Positions 21,706-28,968 of a stretch of 30,529 bases of DNA are shown here, piece after piece. The notes beneath the pieces were generated by a model, which was not told the origin of the DNA, did no database searches, and saw only the letters and a program-made list of their open reading frames with translations. This DNA is from a virus. Each line of letters opens with the position of its first letter. The first letter of the stretch is position 1. The position numbers and the translations under genes are program-made. The stretch lies in IMG/VR virus record IMGVR_UViG_3300030101_003050, positions 9,125 to 39,653 of that record; one strand, written 5' to 3'.

Positions 21706-22725
21706 ATGGAAGATTACACTATTGTTGAGAAGTATCAACATACAAAAAAGAGTAGCACAATTGCTATTAGACCTTATTTTAATCCAAACAAGGAGAATAT
21801 GGGGTTAGAAAAATACGGACTTGCTATGCATGATGGCGTATGGCATCAAGAAAGTTTAGCTTGTCTAGAGATAAATGGAGTTAAGAGATATGTTACAGGA
21901 CTAAATGAATTTGCTCCTGAAGTAAAAATGTTACCTCCAGGAGAGAAGAAGGCTAAGATTGCAGAAATCAGAAAGGTAGTTTCTGAATTAGAAGCTGAGT
22001 TAGCTGCTAATGTAGTTGATCCTAAAGATAAAGACTTTTGGAATAAACTAACTGTTATGAAGCCTGACAACTCTAAGTTTTGGGATAGAATTGAAATTAG
22101 ATGTGGTAATGATCCAGTATTTTTAGATGCAGAAGTAGATCCATATGATAGAATTAAATTATATGCTATAAAAGCAGGAGGATTTTCTATTGTTGCTAAA
22201 TCATTAGCAGAAGCTAGAAAATCAAAATCTGGTCATAAATTTTATTTAGATACAGTTAAAGAAACATTAACAACAAGAACTGAGCTAACTAAAGTTAAGA
22301 ATAGAGCTATATCAGCATTAACTGATCTTTATGACTCTAATCCTACTAAGCTTTTATATGTTGCAAAAGTTTGTGATGCTGATAGTGTACAATATAATAA
22401 AACAACACCTAATGATGTATTGTTTGAAAACATGGACAATTACATAAATGGTGAAGGTACTGAGTCTAATAAAAAGAGAGCAGCTAAAAACTTTTTAGAT
22501 GTTTCTAAATTAGACATGGAGGAATTAAAAATTAGAGCATTAATTAAAGATGGTATATACTACAGATTTCTTGTTACTAAAGCAGGAGGATGGATTGAGC
22601 CAATTGATAGTGGTGTAAGATTAGGTAAAAGACCACATGAATGTTTAGAGTTTTTAAAAGATCCAAAAAATGAAGAATCTTTATTATCATTGATGGATAA
22701 AGTAGAACCATATTGGAACTCATAA
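21706..22725 (+). CDS. Unknown protein in the head-neck region
   Basis: A 339-aa soluble protein starting MEDYTIVEKYQHTKKSSTIA. It has a coiled-coil stretch (KAKIAEIRKVVSELEAELAA at about 83-102) and a C-terminal part LDMEELKIRALIKDGIYYRF that resembles a small SAP/HeH-type helical unit. Its last 60 residues contain VRLGKRPHECLEFLKDP. I do not recognise the family. Its place between capsid and neck genes suggests a virion or assembly role. The start codon has an A-rich leader (AAAAAACCAAAAA type). Confidence 0.75.
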   Translation: MEDYTIVEKYQHTKKSSTIAIRPYFNPNKENMGLEKYGLAMHDGVWHQESLACLEINGVKRYVTGLNEFAPEVKMLPPGEKKAKIAEIRKVVSELEAELAANVVDPKDKDFWNKLTVMKPDNSKFWDRIEIRCGNDPVFLDAEVDPYDRIKLYAIKAGGFSIVAKSLAEARKSKSGHKFYLDTVKETLTTRTELTKVKNRAISALTDLYDSNPTKLLYVAKVCDADSVQYNKTTPNDVLFENMDNYINGEGTESNKKRAAKNFLDVSKLDMEELKIRALIKDGIYYRFLVTKAGGWIEPIDSGVRLGKRPHECLEFLKDPKNEESLLSLMDKVEPYWNS

Positions 22726-22736
22726 AATATTAGATA

Positions 22737-23444
22737 ATGGAAAATAGTACACTCTTAATCAAAATTAAACAACGTTTAAATAAACTTGATAGTCAAGACT
22801 ATGATAATATTGAATGTTGGCAATTTATAGAAGCTTTTAATAAAGCACAGATAGAGTGGTGTAGAAGAAATTTGCATGGAGGTAATATGTATAAAGAAGG
22901 TGATGAGTTATCTAAGAAAAGAATAGATGACTTACAACCATTACTAAGAGAGTTATCTCTTACAGGTACTGTTACTGATACATATTTTGAAACAAACAAT
23001 TTTCCTGAAGACCAGTACTTAGAGTTTAAAAGAGTTACAACTCAAGCAACTGATGAGTGTTGTCCTGAGCCAAGATCTATGACTGTATATTTAGCAGAAG
23101 AAGCTAATGTTCCTCTTCTTTTAAGAGACCCATTAAAGAATCCTGATTTTGATTGGGGTGAAACTTTTTGTACAATGCTAAATAATACTATAAGAATATA
23201 TAGGAATCCAAGTTTTAATATTGTAAATCCTGTATTAACTTATTATAGAAAACCTGTACTTATAGAAATACCAGGATGTGTTAATCCATATACTGGTGTT
23301 GAAAGTATTTTTAATGTAAACTGTGAATTCAAAGATGATTTAGTAGAAGTTATACTTGATGACACAGCTGCATTAATTGCTGGTGATATAGAAAATCAGT
23401 ATCAACAACAAAGAGGTACAGCGGCAGCAGAAAGAAATAATTAA
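22737..23444 (+). CDS. Head-tail connector (neck) protein
   Basis: A 235-aa protein starting MENSTLLIKIKQRLNKLDSQ. It includes CWQFIEAFNKAQIEWCRRN, a middle with NPVLTYYRKPVLIEIPGCVN, and a closing NCEFKDDLVEVILDDTAALI, AGDIENQYQQQRG. This C-terminal pattern of a strand with YYRKP followed by CEF.DD and a helix ending in AGDIEN is what I associate with neck or adaptor proteins in Bacteroidota phages, crAss-like ones included. It starts 11 bases after the previous stop. The call is moderately firm. Confidence 0.75.
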   Translation: MENSTLLIKIKQRLNKLDSQDYDNIECWQFIEAFNKAQIEWCRRNLHGGNMYKEGDELSKKRIDDLQPLLRELSLTGTVTDTYFETNNFPEDQYLEFKRVTTQATDECCPEPRSMTVYLAEEANVPLLLRDPLKNPDFDWGETFCTMLNNTIRIYRNPSFNIVNPVLTYYRKPVLIEIPGCVNPYTGVESIFNVNCEFKDDLVEVILDDTAALIAGDIENQYQQQRGTAAAERNN

Positions 23445-23463
23445 TATATGATATAAGATATTT

Positions 23464-23488
23464 ATTTTGTATATTATTATAGTAACAA
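23464..23488 (+). promoter_or_regulatory. Phage promoter-like motif B (before the 514-aa tail gene)
   Basis: ATTTTGTATATTATTATA followed by GTAACAA agrees with 18214-18238 at nearly all positions. The leader from here to the ATG at 23571 is about 80 bases and contains two hairpins. Confidence 0.6.
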
Positions 23489-23535
23489 CAAAGTTACAAA
23501 CAGAGTAAACTGTTAAAATCTTTTTTTATTAACTA

Positions 23536-23555
23536 GTGAGGGTAATGGTCCTCAC
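23536..23555 (+). promoter_or_regulatory. Leader hairpin before the tail gene
   Basis: GTGAGG (23536-23541) pairs with CCTCAC (23550-23555) around GTAATGGT, ending 15 bases before the ATG. An upstream AACAG/CTGTT stem (about 23504-23519) is weaker. It could stabilise the message or control translation. Confidence 0.45.
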
Positions 23556-23570
23556 ACAAATTTATTTATT

Positions 23571-25115
23571 ATGGCTTATTTTAATAATGCGTTTTGTAAG
23601 ACGTTTGTTGTAGGTGATGCTGATTTAGCAGCAGGCACGGCAACAAGTGCACTGGCAGCGGGTGTAATAGGTTTAGTAGATGGAGCTGACTGGGAAACTG
23701 TAGCAGTTGCCGGTGGTGGTGCTGTTCCAGCAGTTACTGCAGGTCAACTAGGTTACTTGGTTGAAGGTTCATTCTATACTAAAGACACTATTGGAAACAA
23801 TCCAGGTCACGGTGGTTACAAAGAATCTGTAAAATCTAAGGGTATGAACCCAAGATATATTACAAGACTTTGGGCAGCAAACTGTTTAAAAGCGGAGCAC
23901 GCAACAGCTAAATTATGTTTAGCTTCAGACTGCGCACCTTGTGGTAAAACACAATTTATGAGACTTGATGTTAAGGGATCTCCTGCATTAAGATTTTTAA
24001 ATCACAATGCATATGCAATTGCTGACTCAGCAAATGTATGTTGTGTTGATGGACAAGAGTACATTGACCCAGCTCTAATTTTAGGAGTTATGGCTCAAAT
24101 GGCTTTAGCTGATCCTCTAATCAAACCATTTGTAGCTGAAGGAAGCGTTAATGGTTTAGGTGATCCTGCTGCTGGTCAAACTTTGGCAGCTGGAGCAGGT
24201 TACACAACTGGAGTAAAATCAACAACAGCTGTTGACAGAGAAAGTCAAGCTATTTCAGCATCAAGCCGTTCAGGTTTTGAAAATGCTAAAGTTGAAGTAG
24301 AGAGTGTATCTGGAGCAGGTGCTATCACTAAATATAAAGTTTCACAAGCTGGAGCTGGATATGAAGATGGTGATGTTCTTACTATAGTTGATTCTGGTGC
24401 ATCTACTGATGCAACAATAACTCTTGCTGCTGCAGGTTTAACTGAAGGTAGCGTTATTGTTACTATGACAGATGCTTCTGGTAATGTAACTACTGAAGTA
24501 TATACAGTTGCACAAGCTGCTGGAGAAGGTGCTGGAGCATATGTTCCTTCAACTGATCCTCATGGTGCAGTTAAAGTTTCTGCATGTGTAATGTTCAAAG
24601 GAGCTTATGTTGACACTGAGTTTGGTAACTGTTCTTTTGATACAAGAGATCACTTTAATGCTGAGCCTGTAGAGATTATTGCATCTTTATTAGATGAGAC
24701 TGGTAATCCATGTAATGATTGTGGTGTTGCTTCAAGAAAGCCTGGTCAAATGCAACAGACTAAAGGTGAAGAAGTAATCAGAGAATTAATCTTATCTGAA
24801 AGATACCGTCAAAATCCTTTCAACCAAGGAAATGCTGACAGTTCAAGATTCAGAGAGATTGAAATGACTGATCAACTTTTAGCTGCTGTTGATAGATCAG
24901 CTACATATAGAGCATATTATATAATGCATTCAGTTCCAAGGTTTAATAACCCAACTGGAGTATTTGATAATGATCAATACATTTACAAGATCTATGTTAA
25001 GTGTGATGATACAGCTGCACAAACTAAAGTTGGAAAAATCATGGAAGCATTAGAAGCTTGGGCTGGTGATAATGGAAATAAAATTGTATTTGAAGATACT
25101 AATGCAATAATTTAA
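23571..25115 (+). CDS. Tail structural protein (tube- or sheath-like) with inserted domain
   Basis: A 514-aa protein starting MAYFNNAFCKTFVVG. The N-terminal and C-terminal parts form one body (NPRYITRLWAANCLKAEHA; VPRFNNPTGVFDNDQYIYKI at the end) with unusually many cysteines (for example CAPCGK and CCVDGQEY). Residues about 193-325 are a Gly/Ala/Thr-rich insert with two GAGY-type repeats (GAGYTTG at 207, GAGYEDGDVLTI at 260). The gene has its own promoter-like motif and a terminator after it, as expected for an abundant virion part. Tail tube or sheath is the best guess; I have no confirmed match. Confidence 0.75.
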   Translation: MAYFNNAFCKTFVVGDADLAAGTATSALAAGVIGLVDGADWETVAVAGGGAVPAVTAGQLGYLVEGSFYTKDTIGNNPGHGGYKESVKSKGMNPRYITRLWAANCLKAEHATAKLCLASDCAPCGKTQFMRLDVKGSPALRFLNHNAYAIADSANVCCVDGQEYIDPALILGVMAQMALADPLIKPFVAEGSVNGLGDPAAGQTLAAGAGYTTGVKSTTAVDRESQAISASSRSGFENAKVEVESVSGAGAITKYKVSQAGAGYEDGDVLTIVDSGASTDATITLAAAGLTEGSVIVTMTDASGNVTTEVYTVAQAAGEGAGAYVPSTDPHGAVKVSACVMFKGAYVDTEFGNCSFDTRDHFNAEPVEIIASLLDETGNPCNDCGVASRKPGQMQQTKGEEVIRELILSERYRQNPFNQGNADSSRFREIEMTDQLLAAVDRSATYRAYYIMHSVPRFNNPTGVFDNDQYIYKIYVKCDDTAAQTKVGKIMEALEAWAGDNGNKIVFEDTNAII

Positions 25116-25138
25116 TATTTATTATCATTAATTTATTT

Positions 25139-25168
25139 AGAGCAGGGGAGAAATCTCCTGCTCTTTTT
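25139..25168 (+). terminator. Terminator after the 514-aa tail gene
   Basis: AGAGCAGG (25139-25146) can pair with CCTGCTCT (25157-25164), or AGAGCA and GGAG can pair with CTCC and TGCTCT across a two-base bulge. TTTTT follows immediately (25164-25168). Confidence 0.87.
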
Positions 25169-25187
25169 ATTTTAAATTGTCTTTAAT

Positions 25188-25212
25188 TTTTTGTATATTA
25201 TCTATATAGTGT
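25188..25212 (+). promoter_or_regulatory. Phage promoter-like motif C
   Basis: TTTTTGTATATTATCTATAT followed by AGTGT shares the TTTTGTATATTAT core with motifs A and B but differs after it. TTG at 25177-25179 and TATCTATA at 25199-25206 have the 19-base spacing of a Bacteroidota -33/-7 pair. The next start codon is at 25229. Confidence 0.55.
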
Positions 25213-25228
25213 AATAAAGTAATACAAA

Positions 25229-25810
25229 ATGGCAAGCAAACATATATTAAGTTTAGAAATACCAGCAGTATCTAATTGTGATCTTTTGTGTATTAAAGAT
25301 ACAAGTCAATACTCCAAAGAGTTAGCAATAGATTGTGAAGAGTTACTTATAACTTTACCAGGATTTTCTGTTCCTGTGCTGATAAAAGTAGATGGTAAAT
25401 TTGATATGTGCTTAACTGCATGCACACTTGCACTACAAAAAGATAACTGTGGTACACATCAGGAAAAAATTCCAGATGGAATATACATTATAAGATATAG
25501 TGTATCTCCAAACTCTAAAGTATATGTAGAATATAATCACCTTAGAGTAACTAGATTGCTAACTACTTACTATGAAGTATTATGTGAACTAGAAGTACAG
25601 GCATGTCAACCAGATTCAGACAAACAAGCTTTGTTAGCAGAAATGAGTTATATAAAAACTTTAATTGATGCAGCTGTAGCTAACGTAGAATACTGTCAAT
25701 CTGCTGAACATGGAATGCAGTTATACAATTATGCTAAAACAAGGTTAAATAAAATATCATGTCCTACAGGAAATTGTGGTGGTAATGGTAGTTCAAAGTA
25801 TTTAATTTAA
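25229..25810 (+). CDS. Conserved tail-region protein, function unknown
   Basis: A 193-aa protein starting MASKHILSLEIPAVSNCDLL. The first 110 residues are beta-rich with IKVDGKFDMCLTACTLALQ, IPDGIYIIRYSVSPNSKVYV and EYNHLRVTRLLTTYY. The second part is helical (ALLAEMSYIKTLIDAAVANV, EYCQSAEHGMQLYNYAKTRL) and ends with a Cys/Gly motif (SCPTGNCGGNG). I recall the DGIY.IRYSVSPN..VYVEYNHLR pattern from other Bacteroidota phages next to tail genes. A virion role is likely; the function is unknown. Confidence 0.82.
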   Translation: MASKHILSLEIPAVSNCDLLCIKDTSQYSKELAIDCEELLITLPGFSVPVLIKVDGKFDMCLTACTLALQKDNCGTHQEKIPDGIYIIRYSVSPNSKVYVEYNHLRVTRLLTTYYEVLCELEVQACQPDSDKQALLAEMSYIKTLIDAAVANVEYCQSAEHGMQLYNYAKTRLNKISCPTGNCGGNGSSKYLI

Positions 25811-25820
25811 ACTAACAAAA

Positions 25821-26000
25821 ATGACAAACTGTGCTCACTGTAATAAAAGATTTACTTGTGGATGTCAGAAGGCTAAATTAGATAATGGTACTATTGTGTG
25901 TAAACAATGTAAAGCAAGAATAGATGCAGATGTTAAAACACAAAGAAACTTAAATATAGAATTAGCTAGACAACAGATACAAGATTTAAAAGCAAAGTAG
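25821..26000 (+). CDS. Tiny zinc-finger-like protein
   Basis: A 59-aa protein not long enough to stand out by length. It begins MTNCAHCNKRFTCGCQKAKL and continues with VCKQCKARI, then a helical tail (ELARQQIQDLKAK). Three Cys pairs (C4-C7, C13-C15, C27-C30) make at least one zinc site likely. It starts 10 bases after the previous stop and ends 2 bases before the next ATG, so it fills the gap neatly and shares the operon. The A-rich leader (CTAACAAAAATG) fits the others. Role unknown; a small assembly or DNA-binding factor is possible. Confidence 0.8.
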   Translation: MTNCAHCNKRFTCGCQKAKLDNGTIVCKQCKARIDADVKTQRNLNIELARQQIQDLKAK

Positions 26001-26002
26001 AT

Positions 26003-26545
26003 ATGGCAAAAGCAATAAAAGCAGCAAGCAATATTGAATTGCAAAAAGAACAAGCTTTACTAAAAAAAATAAAAGTAGAGCAGAAGTTTGCAAATCAAGT
26101 TTATGCTAATTTTCAATCCCTAAGATTTGGTATTGACTCATGCTGTTATACTGACTTTGAGAAAGCAGTATTAAGAAAAGCTCTTTGTGATTGGCAAAAC
26201 TCTGCTAGCAATAAGGTTGTAGTTGCAACGGAAACTGCAGGTGTATTTGTAGAACCTCTAGCTAAAATAAATGCTAGAGCAAGTATGTCTTGTCCAGAAA
26301 CACCTAGTAATGTTTGTACAGTATTAGATCTGGAAAGTATAATTGCAGATGGTAATACATATACACAATGTTTTGAAGAAGCTGCACCAATATGGACAAT
26401 AACACATAATTTAGGAAAATTTCCTTCAGTCACTGTAGTTGATTTAGATAATGTTGTAGTTGTTGGACAGGTTGATTATTTAAATAGTAATATAATACAA
26501 CTAACATTTAGCAAACCTTTTGCAGGGTGTGCTTTTTTAAATTAA
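26003..26545 (+). CDS. Tail fibre or receptor-binding protein with WTITHNLG domain
   Basis: A 180-aa protein. The N-terminal half is helical and lysine-rich (KEQALLKKIKVEQKFANQVY) with several cysteines. The last 50 residues, PIWTITHNLGKFPSVTVVDL, then DNVVVVGQVDYLNSNIIQLT, then FSKPFAGCAFLN, match the short beta domain (WxIxHNLG.yPsVtvvD..g..v.g.V.Y...N.i.l.F..pf.G.a.lN) common at the ends of phage fibres. It is probably a short fibre or a baseplate-bound receptor-binding part, encoded before two larger fibres. Confidence 0.83.
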   Translation: MAKAIKAASNIELQKEQALLKKIKVEQKFANQVYANFQSLRFGIDSCCYTDFEKAVLRKALCDWQNSASNKVVVATETAGVFVEPLAKINARASMSCPETPSNVCTVLDLESIIADGNTYTQCFEEAAPIWTITHNLGKFPSVTVVDLDNVVVVGQVDYLNSNIIQLTFSKPFAGCAFLN

Positions 26546-26570
26546 AAGATAATAATAAAAATAAAATAAA

Positions 26571-28916
26571 ATGGCTATACAATTTCTTACAGGACTGAAC
26601 GTAGATGGTAATATTACATTACAAAATTCAGCTCAATTAAAGGCGGCTAGAATAGATAACTTGAACGCAGATCCAAGTGGAACTTTAGGCCGTATATATT
26701 TCAATACCCAAACTAATAAATTAAGATTATATAATGGAGCTTGGGTAGATATAGATACAGGAACAGATGGTAATACCACATATGATTTATCTGTACCTGC
26801 TTCTACAACTAGTATAAGATTAGCAGGATCTGATGGTACTAATGATGATGTAGAAATTACAGGTGCTGGTTTAATTACTGTTACTAGAGATAGTGCTACT
26901 AAACTAGAAATAACTACTACAGCAACATCTAATACTGGTACAGTAACAAGTGTTACAGCAGGCACTGGTTTAGAACAAAGCGGTACTTCAACGGTTAATC
27001 CAACAATAAAAATAGATTATGTTGGTACTGATAATGCAATTTTAAGTGCAACTGCAGCTACACCAGTTGGTGGTGATACAGTATGGTTTTCTGATGCAAC
27101 GGATAACACAATTAAAAAAGCTTTAATTTCTGCAATGCCAGGATTTGGAAAAGATGGTACAGTAACATCTGTATCAGCTGGAGATGGTATTGTAATCACT
27201 GGTACAAGCACAGTAAATCCAACAGTAAATGTAGATTATGCAGGAACTGATAATGTTGTTTTATCTGCAGCTGATGGTACTAGTGTTACTTTAGCTGATG
27301 GAGATGACTTTTTATTTTCTGACGCAACTGATAATAATGCTAAATATGCTAATTTATCTCAGTTGGCAACTTATATTAATGCAGGTGCGGGTTCTGTAAC
27401 TTCTGTTAATGTTAGTGGTGGAACAACTGGTTTATCAACAAGCGGTGGTCCAATTACATCTAGTGGAACTATAACATTATCTGGTACTCTAACTGAAACA
27501 CATGGAGGTACAGGAAACTCATCATACACAAAAGGAGACATTCTTTATGCTGATGGTACTAATAATCTTGCTAGATTACCTATAGGTTCTAATGGTAAAG
27601 TATTAAAAGTAGCTTCAGGTGTACCAACTTGGGCAACAGATCAAGACGCTGGTGGTACTGTAACTAGTATTACATTAGCTGCAGACACTGGAACTGGTAC
27701 AGCAATAACAAGCTCAGGTACATTTACATTTGATGGTGGTACAAATGTTAGTACATCTGTAAGTGGTACTACAGTAACAATTAACTCTACTGATCAATTC
27801 CAAGGTACTGTAACTTCAATTGCTACTCCAAGTGATGGTGGTTTGACTGGTGGTACTATTACTTCAACTGGTAGTTTAAGACTTAAAAACTATAGTGCAT
27901 TATCTGCTAATAGAGTAATGCAATGGGATAATACCAATAATCAGTTAACAAATGCTCCTATTACTATTAGTGGTAATGATGCTACATTAACTGGAGATTT
28001 AACAATTAGTGGTGGAGATATTACATTGAGTGGTACCGGTAGAATTCAAGGTATTGACACAGTAACTGCTTCAACAGATGCTGCTTCTAAAAACTATGTT
28101 GACCAGCAATTAGCTGGTTCTGGTTTATTATTATTCCAAGGTGGTTATAATGCAGCAACTAACACACCAGACCTTGATTCTTCTCCAAGTTCAAGTATTA
28201 AAAAAGGTTGGTCTTATGTTGTTACAGCTGATGGTTCATTCTTTGCAGAGCAAGTAAGAGTAGGTGATTTATTAATTGCACAACAAGATGCACCAACTAC
28301 GCTAGCACATTGGGTAACTGTACAGAACAACATTGATTTAGCTACAACTACTTCAGTAGGTTTAGCATCATTTAGTAGTGCAAGTTTTGCAGTTAGTGCA
28401 GCTGGACAGGTTACAATTAAAGCGGGTGGTGTTAGTGATTCTCAATTAGCAGAAACATATAACCAGATAATTGGTACTGACTTAGATATTAATACTTCAG
28501 GTATTCAAGTAGTTGATCAGTTAAATATGACTGATGGTGTTATTCAAGGACATAGTGTAAGAAATTTACCAACTGCTGATCAAGCAACTACTGGTGTTAC
28601 AAAATATGCAACTCAGACAATAGTAGATGCAGAGACTGTTGATAATCTGGCTGTATCACCAAAAACACTTGGTGCGTGGCATAGAACTGTTAATTATACT
28701 GAAACATTCCCATCTACTTCTGCAAACTCTCATACAGTTGCTGGTAGTACTCATAAATTAGGAACTAAACTTTTAGTTCAAGTATTTGATACTACAAAAG
28801 GTGCTCAACATTTTGTGAATGTTGAAGTAGATCCAAGTACAGGTGATGTTGATATGGCATGGACAACTAATGTGAGTGCAAATCACTTAAGAGTTAACTT
28901 ACAGAAGATACGTTAA
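26571..28916 (+). CDS. Large tail fibre protein with GTVTSV repeats
   Basis: A 781-aa fibre. Residues 1-20 (MAIQFLTGLNVDGNITLQNS) form an anchor shared with the next gene. It then has GRIYFNTQTNKLRLYNGAWV at 40-59, repeated units starting GTVTSV at about 123, 196, 274 (as GSVTSV) and 362, and a classic fibre segment HGGTGNSSYTKGDILYADGT at 311-330. Two units (123-160 and 196-233) share TSTVNPT and GTDN.(V/I)LSA. The C-terminus (ATQTIVDAETVDNLAVSPKT, then HRTVNYTETFP) is a distinct end domain, probably for receptor contact or trimerisation. It is almost all Thr, Ser, Gly, Asn and Asp. Confidence 0.9.
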   Translation: MAIQFLTGLNVDGNITLQNSAQLKAARIDNLNADPSGTLGRIYFNTQTNKLRLYNGAWVDIDTGTDGNTTYDLSVPASTTSIRLAGSDGTNDDVEITGAGLITVTRDSATKLEITTTATSNTGTVTSVTAGTGLEQSGTSTVNPTIKIDYVGTDNAILSATAATPVGGDTVWFSDATDNTIKKALISAMPGFGKDGTVTSVSAGDGIVITGTSTVNPTVNVDYAGTDNVVLSAADGTSVTLADGDDFLFSDATDNNAKYANLSQLATYINAGAGSVTSVNVSGGTTGLSTSGGPITSSGTITLSGTLTETHGGTGNSSYTKGDILYADGTNNLARLPIGSNGKVLKVASGVPTWATDQDAGGTVTSITLAADTGTGTAITSSGTFTFDGGTNVSTSVSGTTVTINSTDQFQGTVTSIATPSDGGLTGGTITSTGSLRLKNYSALSANRVMQWDNTNNQLTNAPITISGNDATLTGDLTISGGDITLSGTGRIQGIDTVTASTDAASKNYVDQQLAGSGLLLFQGGYNAATNTPDLDSSPSSSIKKGWSYVVTADGSFFAEQVRVGDLLIAQQDAPTTLAHWVTVQNNIDLATTTSVGLASFSSASFAVSAAGQVTIKAGGVSDSQLAETYNQIIGTDLDINTSGIQVVDQLNMTDGVIQGHSVRNLPTADQATTGVTKYATQTIVDAETVDNLAVSPKTLGAWHRTVNYTETFPSTSANSHTVAGSTHKLGTKLLVQVFDTTKGAQHFVNVEVDPSTGDVDMAWTTNVSANHLRVNLQKIR

Positions 28917-28934
28917 AAGGCTAAATTATAATTT

Positions 28935-28952
28935 TTTTAGTATCTTAGCTGC
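28935..28952 (+). promoter_or_regulatory. Possible promoter before the last fibre gene
   Basis: TTTTTTAGTATCTTAGCT resembles TTTTTGTATATCTTTGTC at 8019-8036. It lies about 17 bases upstream of the ATG at 28969. There is no terminator before it, so it may only add to read-through. Confidence 0.35.
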
Positions 28953-28968
28953 AAAAAATAATAATTAA

